64,000 bases of DNA from Alopecurus myosuroides (Eukaryota; Streptophyta; Magnoliopsida; Poales; Poaceae), in the NCBI GenBank assembly GCA_028641055.1, contig CM054060.1:293618660-293682659 (forward strand), given 5' to 3'. The position numbers and the translations under genes are program-made. Shown piece after piece: positions 46,389-57,640 of the stretch (position 1 is its first letter; each line of letters starts with the position of its first letter). The notes under the pieces are model-generated. The model was not told the DNA's origin, ran no database searches, and saw only the letters and a list, made by a program, of their open reading frames with translations.

Positions 46389-49300
46389 CTACGAGGCTAC
46401 ATTGGTACTCCCACTAGCAGCAGTCGACCCTCCCTTCTTCCGAGCAAAAATCTCAGAAAGCTTCCGAGCAAGAATGGCGGCTTGCTCGCCAAAACGAGAG
46501 AGCCGTACCTTTTTGCCCGTGGAAGGATCGACTGGAATGGACGAGTAAGCCTCCTCCAATCCTTCGACTCCGTGCGCCAGAGCAAATTGAATCGCAGTCT
46601 TCGCGCCAGCCTCCGATTGAGCGACTGCAAAGGCATCCAGAAGCTTTCCTTCTGAGAAGACCTTCAACATATCATCGAGCGCAGGTGCAGGAGTGGCCTT
46701 GGCGAGGAGGCGACCGTACAGTTGCCCCAGCACTTGGGTAGCATCACTGACCATGGAAGAAACTCCATCAGCGTGCCTTTTAAGCTGGGCAAGCGTATCG
46801 GTTACCACATCCACCCGCTGGAGTCCGGGGATTTCTAGAGGAACATCCAGAATACCTGCGAAGGGAGAAAAATAATACTTAGCAAACTACAGCCAAGTGA
46901 AGAATCAGAATCGCGAAATTCCATCAAGCTTACCCGCGAAGCGCTCAGCAAGGGGACGGAGGAACCCGACAAGCTCGCTGTCGGCTTTACTGCCGGTTTT
47001 CTCTAACTCCTTCAAGGACTTCCGCGCCTCCGCAAGCTGTCGACTGAAGTCTTCCGACTGCATGCGGGAAGTCTCTAGCTCTTGTCGAATGGCCGTCAAG
47101 TCAGCTTCTCGAGCAGTTACCTGCTCAGAAAATTTGACCTTTTCGGATTCCGCAAATTCAAGTCGAGCTGCAAAGAGATGCTTGTCGAAAACTCTAGAAT
47201 GAATGGAGTGTGGAAGACAGGGGAACGATAGAGCTCACCCTTGAGAAGATCGTTTTCAGTCCGGAGTCGGTTGCGGTCCGCTCGAAGAGACTTGCAATCC
47301 GATTCAGCGAGAACGACGCGGCGACCAATCGCCGCAAGAGAATCAACGAGTGACTGCAAAAGCGCGAAGACAGAAGAGTTAAAAAGATCAAATTTGAGCC
47401 TGTACCCGATTATTTACAATCGACTACAGCCTCGGGGGCTACTCCCATCGGGAGCACTGCCGTGCACCCGATAAAAATTAAAAGCACGAAGATAGAAGAA
47501 TTAGAAGGATTGCATTGGAGCCTGTACCCGATTATTTACAATCGACTACAGCCTCGGGGGCTACTCCCATCGGGAGCACTGCCGTGCACCCGAGAAAAGC
47601 AAAATCATGAAGAAAAGATGAAACAGAACTTTGAGCCTGCAGCCGATCGCACGCGATCGACTACAGCCTCGGGGGCTACTCCCATCGGGAGCACTGCCGT
47701 GCACCCGATAAAAAATTCTTGAAGGCCAAGAGATAGAAGTTTACCTGTCCGGTGGCGCGGGAGAGAGGATCCGCAGAACTGTCCGTCGCCTCCTTCGAGA
47801 CCGAAGTCCTAGCGGCGGAGCTGGGGATTTCTCGCTCCACAGTCGCAGCATCAGGCGCTGCCCTGGGAGGGTTCTGGACGGTGCCTGCAGTGGGGGTTTC
47901 ACCCGCGTCTTTTGCTTTGTTCCTCTTTTCGAGAGGAACGTTAGCAGCAAACTGACGCGGGCTGATCGCCTGCAGACTGCAGTGAAAGATAGAAAAACAT
48001 CAATATCGGAATCTAGAAGTTGATCGACTGGCATTACAAAAGAATAAGGAAGAAAACACTTACTCATCATCTTCATCATCGTCCAGAGCATCCGCATTCC
48101 AAGCAGCTGCTATCACTGGAAACGAAGCCGAAGGAGGAAGAGATTGGAGTGGAGTGACATGGATAGGAGCTTGACTAGGCGATGCTTCCAAGGATTTGTC
48201 CTTTGAAGTAGCTTCGTCTTCATCTACCCGACGACGTTTCGGGAGGGCGCCATTCGAGTCTTCGACGTCGTCCGAAGAATCGTCCTCCGAGCTCGAGGAA
48301 GCGTTGGCGACACTGGTGTCAACCGCGCCGTCCTGGTGGCTAGACACTTGCTCCGAAGCAGCTCCCCCCGTAGCTGGCGGGTAGCAATCCGCCACGGCTA
48401 GACTCTACGAAGACAAGAAAACAAGAAAGATCTTATCGACTAAAAATTCAGAAGATGAAAGTAACTCAAAGACAGGAAACTAACCTCAGCTGGAGGAGGA
48501 TTCGAAGCGGAGAAAGCTGCAACTGAGCAGTCAGGGAATTCTTCCCCTACCTTCAGTCGAGTGATTGCCGCTATCTTCTTCTCGAATTCCACATTCGAAA
48601 GTTCTTCGAGGCTCACTCGACTGGGGTCCTCTGAGCCCTGGTACTCCCACATGGGGGAAGGTCTCTGCTGAAGAGGCTGGATCCTGCGCTTCAAGAAGAG
48701 GCTCGCCAGATGGAGCCCGTTGAGCACGACTCCCGAAGTTTGGTCTCGAAGAGCGGCTACTCTTGCGAGTAAGGGCGTGACCGTCTGGATTTCCTCGGCT
48801 GACATCTTGTGGCTCCAAGACTTGCGCCTCGACAGAACTGCGAATGGGTGAAACTCTACGAGCCCACCCGAGCTATTGTCGACGACGTAGAACCACTTCT
48901 TCCGCCAGCCTTGGGCGGAGTCGATGAAGTGCATGTTGAAGTACGCGTTCTCCTGGCGCGCCTGGATCCCGAAACCGCCCGTGCGAAGTGGCTCGCCAGG
49001 CTCGGACTCCACCCGCGGCCTTTCGCGGAAGATCCGGATCTTGAACAGCGCTTTCCAGAGCGCCCAATGCGGGCGAATGCCGAGGTAGCACTCGCAAAGC
49101 ACGATGAAGCACGAAATGTGCTGCATCGCGTTCGGAGGAAGGTCGTGAAGCTGTATGCCGTAGGCACACAGCAGCCCGATGAAGAAAGGGTGAAGGGGGA
49201 AAGAAAGACCTCGAGTCACGTGGTCCACGAAGACCACGCGCTCATTCGACTGAGGGTTGGGTACCTCTTCTCTTTTCCCGAGGCGGACGCGCTTCTCCGC

Positions 49301-49450
49301 CTCCGCCGGTAGCAATCCCTCCCGCTGCATCTCTTTGATGCTTTTTGCGGTGGTGTTGGGGGAGCGCCAGTCGCCGGCGCGAGGAGCGGGTGGCGCAGAA
49401 GGCTCGCCAGACGCCAGAGTACCAGCGCCACGCTTCCTTCCGCCAGCCAT
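46389..49450 (-). CDS. Antisense 'gypsy-type transposon' protein with coiled coil
   Basis: A spliced gene on the strand opposite gag-pol. Exons are 48485-49450 (322 codons, ATG at 49450), 48064-48404, about 47744-47982, about 47240-47354, about 46930-47170 and 46389-46860; the joins I checked keep phase. Exon 1 contains FPLHPFF, GLLCAYGIQLHDLPPNA and CYLGIRPHWALW, characteristic of the domain annotated in grasses as 'putative gypsy type transposon' (Transposase_28). Exon 2 is acidic, with a basic PKRRR cluster that may be a nuclear signal. Exons 4-5 form a long coiled coil. The C-terminal exon is Ala-rich and helical. Extra antisense ORFs of this kind are known in Tat-lineage elements; their function is not settled. 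No lesion was seen, unlike gag-pol. Confidence 0.8.
47396..47735. repeat. Three tandem units of about 115-122 bp
   Basis: Units start at 47396, 47518 and 47633. Each contains GAGCCTG, ATCGACTACAGCCTCGGGGG, CTACTCCCATCGGGAGCACT and GCCGTGCACCCGA. They fall in an intron of the antisense gene. Each unit includes the GGGGGCTAC motif that also ends the element just before its 3' LTR. Confidence 0.9.
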
Positions 49451-49550
49451 TGTTCGCAGCGAGAGCTTGAGCGCGAGGAAGATGAAGATGGGCGCAAGGA
49501 AGAAGACGAAGACAGAGAGCGGGGAAAATTTTACTGCGGCGCTAACACCC

Positions 49551-49559
49551 ATACTTATA
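49551..49559 (-). promoter_or_regulatory. TATA box of the antisense gene
   Basis: On the minus strand TATAAGTAT lies about 100 bases upstream of the antisense ATG (49450). With no other gene nearby on this strand, it is a good candidate for a private internal promoter. Confidence 0.6.
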
Positions 49560-50640
49560 CACGGGGCAAAGCAATCTCAGCCGTACGATGCGCTACGTGG
49601 CACCTATCGCGGCTGCCACGCGTGAGGATGAAACGAAGCGGCGGCATGCGCTGTTTCGTGCCACGATCTTAACAGAAGATCGTGCGCATTTACTGCGCGT
49701 TTCGCGTAGAAAACGGGAGCGACGTCTCGTTTCCCGGTCAAAAAGCTGACAAGGTGGGCCACCATCTACTACCACTCCGTCACGTCCCATCGGGAGAAGA
49801 GGAGTGCGCCATGACGTCATGACGTTCGTCATTCAAAATTGAGATCTTTTCGAATGGAAGTTCAAACGCGAAATTATCTTCGTATGAATATCGATTCCTT
49901 CGAATGAAACCAACTTTTCCATGAACAAGACCTCTTCGAACAGAGAGGAAAATAACCTATGCACGAAAAACTCTTTCGTATGGGCACAGCATCCCGAAAC
50001 ATGAAAACTCTTTCATACGGGCTTGGTTTTTTCCAACGCGAAATTTCTTTCGTATGGAGCTCAAACAAATCCATCGGGTGGGAAAAGCCTACCTCTCCTA
50101 CACGTGATAATTCTACATCATAAGAACCTGGATTGTTCAGCCGACTAGGCACATCTGGATGCCGTATTCTTCGAGTACGAAGGTAAGACCCAGAAAGATC
50201 TTTCTTTTGGGCCTGGAATCGCACTCGAAAGCTGCGTCCTCCGGCATAGTTCCGTGTCAACAACACGAAGAAAAATCCTAGCGGACGCGCCGGGTACCCT
50301 CATAGGTTAAGTTCGACTCGATAAGTCCACAACGGCCCAGTCGCAACAATCACCTCATCGGGTTCGAGTCGGAGGTCTCGAATCTGTGTAGGCCAGGAGT
50401 GTTTTTGCCCTAGTCGTAATTAATTGGCCCTGATCTCTCGGGAGAGCCAAGCTACTGCGCCACATCCTTCTGCAAATAAAAGCCGTAAAACAGGCGCCAG
50501 TACTACTCGATACTCGAGTTTTATAACTTACAATACAGGGGACACACCCTTCAAAAATAACAGCTATCAAGCTGAACTTCCGAGAGGGGATTAAAAAAGT
50601 TCTGACCGTCTACTCGACTGAAAGTAAATCCCAGTCGAGC
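49560..50640. other. Gypsy 3' noncoding region, upstream of the antisense gene
   Basis: No convincing gene. Between 49845 and 50060 short TTCGTATGG / TTCGAATGG-like motifs recur in both orientations. These may be upstream elements of the antisense promoter. The minus open frame at 49874-50266 covers them and has no domain. Confidence 0.5.
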
Positions 50641-50644
50641 ACAC

Positions 50645-50657
50645 GCTCGGGGGCTAC
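50645..50657 (+). other. Polypurine-tract position before the 3' LTR
   Basis: GCTCGGGGGCTAC abuts the 3' LTR start at 50658, where plus-strand DNA synthesis should be primed. The tract is G-rich but not purely purine. Its core GGGGGCTAC recurs six more times in the 3' region. Confidence 0.6.
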
Positions 50658-51151
50658 TGACGAAGGCATGGATCCTGGACCCTGCGAGTAAGGACACCCC
50701 CTCTCAAGCCTTCTGGTCAAGGCCCAACAGGAGGCGCCCTTGGAGTATTCTAGAAGGCCCATGAGAAGCCCACCCGCATCAACTTGCGGGTTAAGTTAGG
50801 GAACTTGTAAACCGACCTAAGCTAGGGTTTGTGTCCTCTCCGGGTCGAACTCGAGACCTGGCTATCTATATAAAGCCAGGAGAGCCCCCAAGGAGAGGAC
50901 CAAGTAATACCGCACGACCACAAAAGCCTTGAAACTCGAGATCTCTCTCGATTCGAGCACCCTGTAACCGATCAAATCATCTAATACAGATCGACAGAAG
51001 GCAGGAGTAAGGGTTTTACCTCTACGAGGGCCCCGAACCTGGGTAAATCTCGCCCCCCTGTCAAGCCGACGATTTCACCAGCGCCTATGACATCTCCTAG
51101 TCGAAACCCGATAGGGTCACCCGAGGGATTTGTGGAGCCAGAGCTTCGACA
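50658..51151 (+). repeat. 3' LTR
   Basis: 494 bp, reading identical to 38218-38711, followed by the second target-site copy CGCCC (51152-51156) and then the rest of LINE ORF1. Confidence 0.97.
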
Positions 51152-51156
51152 CGCCC

Positions 51157-52776
51157 TTCACCCACGCCATGGCGCCGCCTGCTACTGCTGTCCAGCCTCC
51201 CGCCCACATCTCCGACGCCATCTCACCGATCCCAGTTGTGGTCACGGCGCCAGCGGGTGAAATCTGGTTCGGCTCATACCGCGTCATCCTCGACGACCAG
51301 TCCCCGGTCGCTCTGGCGAACGACGCCGCGGCCAACTCCTTCAACCACCCCCTCGTCATCTCCTCGGAGGATGACTCCGCTCCCGCGTCTCAGCGGGGAG
51401 ATGCCACCAACGTCGAGCCGTTCGACACGACGCCTTTCTGCGCGCCGCGCGCGGAGACCCCCTCGGCCCTCCACTCTGAACGCGGCATCCTCTTGGGGGT
51501 GCCCGTGGCGCGCTTCGAAAGGCCGGAGGACGCGGCGGACACGGCGGCGCGGCTAGGTGGGCCGCACCTGGATATCTACGTCCCGGATGTGCTCATCGTC
51601 GACACGGGCCGCTTTCTGTTCGCGGTTGTGGAGCCACCCATGACGGCCCCCTTCGACACCATTCGGCGTGCGATTGAAGCGGCAACATCAACGGCGGTGT
51701 TCACCTTCGCCGCCTCCACGTTTGGTTCAGCCCTCATGATCTTCGACGACAGCGACAGCCGGGACTACGTCCTTGGTCTTTCACCCCTTCATCTCCAGGA
51801 CTGCACCATCACGCTGCTGCGCCCGGAGGACACCGACGACCGCTCCATCACCACCTACGAGCGCATGGTCGAGCTCGCCGCAGCCAACTTCCCGCTCGAG
51901 CTTTGGCATGAAGCTGGAGCTTCCTACGTGTTCAACCACGCGGGACGGCTCTGCTGCGTCGACAGAAGCTGCTTCGAGTCTTCAGATCGATCTTCCGTGC
52001 GTGCTTTTGTCCAAGTCGAGGCCAACGCACGCATCCCACCCACGCTCACCCTCCATATGCCTAACAATGACACTGTCATCGTCTCCCTCCGCATAGTCCA
52101 GTCTTGGGTGATCGGCATGGGCGTGTCGTTCTCCACGCCACCTGACTCGCCACCGCCATCTCCACCTCGCCCTGCGACACCGATTGATGACTCCACCGTC
52201 ACCAACCACAACGATCAATCTGATCCCTCCCTCGCTGCTCAAGAGCAGTCGCCGCTGCCCACGCCAATGGTGTCTCCTGCTGACGCCCTGCGTGATATCG
52301 CAGCCTTCACTGAGGACGCCCACAACTCTGCGGTTGCCGCGGCGGACGAGGTGCTCGCAGACACGGCGGAGCTCGTCCAATCCATCCGCGGGCTCGCGGT
52401 CTCGGCATTCCACGTCGGCTCATCCTCCACCCAGTCACCTGCGCATGAGAACGAGGCCAGGAAGCGGCGTGTGCGCATCAAGCGCGCGAAGGACAGCGCC
52501 CAGAAGCTACGTCGCAGCCACCGCATCGCCGCCCGCGCAGAGGACAACTACATCAGCATGCTGTCCCAGGCCATCAACAAGAAGGCTACTGACCTGGACC
52601 TAGCGACGATCTCGGAGGGGCTCACTGCGGCACTCTCGGACTCGGGTCTCTCCGCGGACCCAGGCGAGCCTTGCCACGATGCTGATGCTCTCACGGTGAT
52701 TGCGCTAGCCTGTGGTGCTGATGAAGAGGAGGCCCTAGCTATTGCTGACGCAACGGTGCCCCCCACCTCTCCATGA
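51157..52776 (+). pseudogene. LINE ORF1, 3' part
   Basis: This is the continuation of the 36346-38217 frame after the gypsy insertion, 539 codons plus stop. The apparent start inside the LTR is an artefact of the insertion. Residues around GVPVARFERPEDAA, DYVLGLSPLHLQDC and VVSLRIVQSW suggest the globular RNA-binding (DUF4283/RRM-like) part of plant LINE ORF1, here C-terminal to the knuckles. A Pro/Ser linker and an Ala-rich, charged tail with KRRVRIKRAK follow. Confidence 0.8.
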
Positions 52777-53022
52777 TCGCTTCGGCGATCGCGACGAGCA
52801 GCAAGGCGCCCTGCCACGCCGTTTCCTTGCTAATCGTCTCCCCGCGCTTTAGACTGACAGCGCAGTGTAGTGGCTACCCTAATCCCCCTTGTTATCTGCA
52901 CCCTAGCTTTGCCTTCGTCATCTTACATGCTAGCTTATCCAGCTTAGGTTTCAGTTACCCCCCTAAGCTGCAATTTCTTTCTGCTAATCTTGTAACGATC
53001 GAAGGTGCTCCTACCAGTCTTA

Positions 53023-56000
53023 ATGATTAAGCTATCTTTCGATATTATTACTTGGAATCTGCGTGGTCTGGGAGATGTCAACAAATGCTTTCAGGTCCTC
53101 GCTGAGATTCTAGAGCTCAACCCTCAGATCATGCTAATTCAAGAGACTAAGCTCAGCTCCTGCTCCCAAATTAAAGCAAACTCCTTCCTCCCCCTTAACT
53201 GCAATTCTTTTTCTGCTTTGCCTGCAACCGGAACTGCAGGAGGGGTAATCACTACATACTCACCTAAACTATTCACCAAAACAGCGGAAACCACGGGCCA
53301 TTACACGCTATCTGTCACCCTCTCTACGTTCACCTCCCTCAACCCGCTCCTAATCACCAATGTCTATGCTCCAACTGACCACTCCAAAAAACTAGAGTTC
53401 CTCGATGAATTAACTCGCCTAAAACCCTCTGATGACACCCCCTGGATAATCCTTGGCGATTTTAACCTAATGCGATACGCCAACGAGAAAAATAAAGATA
53501 ATTTCCGTCAAAACGAAGCGGACTGGTTTAACAACACGGTCTATACTCTCGCCCTGATCGAGCTGCCACTCCTAGACAGAGAGTTCACTTGGACTAGCAA
53601 CAGACCAGATCCAACGCTTCAACGCATTGACAGAGTTTTCATTAACAACGCTTGGAACTCTACATTCCCAAACTCTTCGCTCTCTTCTCGGACTCGTTTC
53701 ATCTCTGATCATGTTCCTTTGGTCGCTTCCATCTCCACGGCGGTTCCTCGTCCTGCTATCTTTAGGTTCGATTTCGGTTGGGCTGCTTTCCCTTCCTGTA
53801 GAGCAGCGATCAATCGAGCCTGGAACAACAGCTACAACAATGCGGACAAAGCCCACATCATCGCCGCTTCCCTTAAAAAAGTTCGCACAGATCTCAAGAA
53901 TTGGAGAAAAAACTAACGCCTGTCCACCTTATGGAGTCAAACTCCAAATACGTCATCGCTTTCCTTGACATTGTGGAAGAACACCGTCACCTCTCTCCCA
54001 GGGAATGGAAGCTTAGAACCATTGTCATCTCCACTCTTCGCCGGGCTATTCAATCTCGTATAGTTAGATGGAAACTTCGATCAAAAATAAAATTTTCTAT
54101 TGAAGGAGATGAAAATACAATTTTTTTTCACGCCTGTGCTTCTAACCGGCTGCGGACTAATAAGATTGCCAACCTCGACCACAATGGTGTCCAAGTCTCC
54201 AACCATTTCCAGAAAACGCAAATCCTAACATCATACTTCTCCTCCCTCTTAGGGCACCAAAATGAAACTCACTGGAACTTCAATCCGCAATCGCTCTACC
54301 CCAACAATCAGGATCTCTTCTCTAACCTGGACCGTCCGTTCTCAGAAAGTGAGATCACGGATGCTATGCTAGGGATGAACCCAAACGCAAGCCCTGGACC
54401 GGACGGTTTTGGGCCTGCGTTCTACAGGAAATTCTGGCCCACAGTTAAAAAGAAAATCCTAGACCTCTTCTATGGATTCTTTCATCTCAACACTAACCTC
54501 CAAAGCATTAACCGGTCCTACATGGTCCTCCTCCCAAAAAAAGCCAACGCCAACACTCCGGACGCTTTCCGCCCCATCGCCCTGCAAAACTGTCCCATCA
54601 AAGGGATTGGCCGCCTACTTACTAATAGGATGCAAGCTATTATTCAGGATTTAGTTCATGCAAACCAAACTGGTTTCATCCCGGCTAGGGGCATCTCTGA
54701 AAATTTCGTCTTTGCTGCCGACATCCTGAACTGTTGCCACAAACGCAAAGCTCCCACCATCGTCATCAAACTTGACTTCAGGAAGGCCTTTGACTCTGTA
54801 AACTGAGACTCTCTCCTAAAAATTCTCAAATTAAGGGGCTTTCCGCAAAGATTCTTAGATTGGATCAACACCCTCCTAGCAACAGGTACAACCGCGGTGC
54901 TTGTCAACGGTGTCCCTGGTCCGTGGATAAGATGTAAGACGGGTCTTCGCCAAGGAGACCCTCTTTCACCTTACCTCTTCATTACCGTGGCTGACATTCT
55001 TCAACAAATGATCATCGCCGCTTGCCGGAATGGCCTACTTGCACACCCTCTGTCCGAAGATATAAACTGCCCCGTCCTCCAATACGCGGACGACACGCTC
55101 ATTATTGTTAAAGCCTCCATTCTCGCGGCCTCTAACCTTCGCTCCATCTTAGACGATTTCTCCGCAGCCACTGGCCTCCACATTAACTTCCACAAAACAA
55201 CCTTTGTCCCTATCCACATTCCGCATGAGGACATCACACCTATTGCCCTTGCCTTAGGTACCTCGACCGCCTCTTTCCCTCAAACATATCTAGGGCTACC
55301 TCTTTCAGACAAAAAACTTCATCCTTCCGCCTTCCAACCCATCATTGATAGTATCAATAAATACCTAGCGGGTTGGAAAGCAGCTCTCCTCTCTAAGGGA
55401 GGAAAACTTGTTCTCCTCTCTGCCGTCTTAGACAGCTTACCCACGCACTTCATGACTGCCATGCTCCTTCCAGCCTCCGTCATCCATCTCATTGATAGTA
55501 AACGCAGGGCTTTCTTCTGGTCTGATGATGATACGTGCTCAGGATCGCAATGCCTGGTCGCTTGGGATAAAGCATCCTCTCCAAGGTATAGCGGTGGTCT
55601 AGGGGTAAAAAACTTAAGTGCACAGAATGTTTGTTTGCTTCTCAAAATTTGCTACAAATTTCTACATGCACCCACTACACCATGGAGGGACTGGATCTCA
55701 TACCAATCCCCTCTGGCCCACCACACAACCACCCACTCTTACATACGCAAGATTCTAGCCAAATATATGCCCATGCTCTCCCAACTGACTAAATGTCACG
55801 TGCGCTGTGGAACTGCTACTTTCTTCTGGCATGACACTTGGCTACTCCCTGAACCACTGGCCCATGCCTTCCCTGCACTATACACCCACCATACGCTTCC
55901 AAACGACCTAGTTGTGAATGTTTTGCAAAGGGGGGTTGAGGCGGACCTCCGGAACCGGTTAACCGTTGCGGCTTCTAGCCAGCTTGTTTCGCTCTCTCTC

Positions 56001-56603
56001 TTATTGCAGGATTTCGCTCTGACGGATGGACCCGACGCCCGAGTCCTCATTGATGGATCCCCCTTCTCCACGAAAGGGGCATATGCCGCCATGACTACCG
56101 CCACTCCGAATACCATGACACAGCTGGTGTGGAACTCGAGAGTGCCTGCAAAGGTAAAAATCTTCGGATGGCTACTTTGCCTTGACAGGCTGAACACACG
56201 AGCGAACCTCCAGCACAAAAAGATTCTAGACTACTCCCACTGCCCGAGGTGTGCAGCGCCAGTAGAGGACAACCATCACCTCTTTTTTGGCTGTCCAAAG
56301 GCAGCCATCATATGGCGAACCATCGGTATACAGTCAGCTACGCTCACTACAGCAGGAATTTGGGATCTTCCTCTACCTGCCAACCTACCGCAGATTATTT
56401 GGCCAGAACTCGCATTGATCATTCTCTGGAAAATTTGGGACGCCAGGAATGCCATGGTCTTCCGCACGTCTGACCAAACTCCCTCTCATACCATCTGTAA
56501 TATTATCCAGGATCTCACATTGTGGTCTCACCGTTTTAAAACAACGGAACAAAGAGTGGCCGTCGACCTGTGGCGTGCTCATCTCTCTCTATGTAACCCG
56601 TAA
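53023..56603 (+). pseudogene. LINE ORF2: endonuclease and reverse transcriptase, two lesions
   Basis: It starts at ATG 53023, 246 bases after ORF1. The endonuclease (exonuclease/endonuclease/phosphatase fold) shows TWNLRGLGD, QETKLS, GDFNLMRYA and SDHVPL. RT follows with GPDGFGPAFYRKFW, FRPIALQNC, KLDFRKAFDSVN, LRQGDPLSPYLF and the catalytic QYADDTLIIV near 55080-55110. The C-terminal zf-RVT is visible (WNSRVPAKVKIFGWLLC, CPRCAAP, HHLFFGCP). A one-base deletion in an A-run at about 53905-53912 moves the frame. A TGA at 54804-54806 interrupts the conserved Trp position after FDSVN. There is no RNase H. All L1-type domains are otherwise present. Confidence 0.92.
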
Positions 56604-56668
56604 ATCTTCTTATCAGTAAAATTCAGGTGGGGAGACTTTCCCCCCCGGTGATAGCATCAAAAAAAAAA
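56604..56668 (+). other. LINE 3' UTR and poly(A) tract
   Basis: A 55-base UTR with a CCCCCCC run is followed by ten A at 56659-56668. The target duplication begins at once after it. The short tail suggests an old or short-tailed integration. Confidence 0.85.
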
Positions 56669-56680
56669 GTTTGGCGTCGC
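56669..56680. repeat. LINE target site duplication, right copy
   Basis: GTTTGGCGTCGC, identical to 36321-36332. Confidence 0.9.
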
Positions 56681-57144
56681 GGATGCAGCGTCCTTGATGG
56701 GCTCGCCGTCGAGGATTTTGTTGCTTGCTGCAGCTGCAGCGATGACATCAACGGCGGACGTGGGTGACGTCGTTTCCGCTGTATCCGACCGAGTAGGCGT
56801 CGACTCGCCGACGTCGCGGCTTGGGATGTGTGGCCACAACGCCGTGGAGGCACACCAAGGCCGCTGCAAAGCCCCACACGACGAATGGGAGGGAGCTCAC
56901 TTAGGATCGATGCCCAGCCCTTCTCTTCCCTTGTGCGGTCACGCTCTCGCCTCTCGCGTGGTACATCGGTGGCTCCACGTACCAGTACCATAGGACAGAC
57001 TACGGTCAACAGGAAAGAAACAAATCCCCGCAAAAAAAAACGGGAAAGGAACAAAATGATATACATCACCGACAAGTAGGGCCACATGGGATCGAGCGCG
57101 GTGGAGCAACCAGAGGCCTCGTATAGCCCCACGCATAGATCTCT
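56681..57144. other. Host flank of the LINE, unrecognised GC-rich open frames
   Basis: Overlapping frames run on both strands (plus 56694-56993, minus 56623-57132) without a domain. Before the LINE entered, this joined 36320 and its upstream sequence. It may be a decayed gene exon; no function can be given. Confidence 0.4.
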
Positions 57145-57640
57145 TTAAGACATACTTCGGGTTTTCTCTATTCTATACTTCCTGCTTTTATACTTCAGGG
57201 TTATACTTATTTTATACTTCCTGATTTTGTACTTCAGAGTTATACGACTTTATGCTTCGTGGTTATACTTTTTTATACTTCTTGATGTTGTACTTTAGGG
57301 TTGTTCTTTTTGTACTTCCCCATTTTTTGTACTTTGGGTTGTACATTTTTGTATTTTCCTGTTTTGTACTTCGGAGTTATACTACTTTATACTTCGCTTC
57401 GATAACACCCACTGGAGGGCTAGCATACACCCAGTGAAGGAATACGTATACTCAGACGGATGTACACCCATATATACCGCGCGTATACTTTCAGAAACAT
57501 CGTTGGTATACTTTCAGTAACAAACTTTTTATACTTTCAGATACAATATGTATACTTTTGGAAACAACGTTTGTATACTTTCAATAACAACTTTTTTTTA
57601 TACTTTTCAGATACAACATGTGTGTACTTTTTAGATGAAG
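57145..57640. repeat. Degenerate TATACTT array
   Basis: TATACTT, GTACTTC and variants recur roughly every 15-40 bases, with TCAG(A/T)AACA blocks later in the array. A shorter continuation lies at 58615-58720. The inverted repeat R pair sits between the two parts. Noncoding. Confidence 0.75.

Larger units (their letters stand above)
38218..51151 (+). mobile_element. Ty3/gypsy LTR retrotransposon, probable Tat lineage, very young
   Basis: The 12,934-bp element has two 494-bp LTRs that read identical base for base, the target duplication CGCCC, a PBS, a gag-protease-RT-RNase H-integrase reading frame and a 5.6-kb 3' region. Two RNase H-type domains in pol, no chromodomain, and a large 3' region with an antisense gene point to the Tat/Retand-type lineage (RIRE2, Grande relatives). 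Identical LTRs mean very recent insertion, yet gag-pol has three in-frame stops. It sits inside LINE ORF1. Confidence 0.95.
36333..56668 (+). mobile_element. L1-type LINE, interrupted by a gypsy element
   Basis: The LINE consists of 36333-38217 and 51157-56668, about 7.4 kb without the insertion. It is bounded by GTTTGGCGTCGC duplications and ends in an A-run. It encodes ORF1 (zinc knuckles) and ORF2 (endonuclease, RT, zf-RVT). Only 13 bases precede the ORF1 ATG, so it is either slightly 5'-truncated or nearly full length. The gypsy insertion at CGCCC (38213-38217) splits ORF1, and ORF2 has a frameshift and a nonsense codon, so this copy cannot move by itself. Confidence 0.92.

Noticed and set aside
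48809..49312. Plus-strand 167-codon frame opposite the antisense gene
   Set aside because: It is the mirror of the Transposase_28-type exon; only the minus frame has family motifs and splice sites.
51130..52776. Independent ORF starting in the 3' LTR
   Set aside because: The first codons are LTR and target-site sequence. The real frame is LINE ORF1 resumed at 51157.
54807..56603. ORF from 54897 as a separate RT gene
   Set aside because: It is the same frame as the ORF upstream of the TGA at 54804 and continues the RT domain; it is a nonsense-split ORF2.
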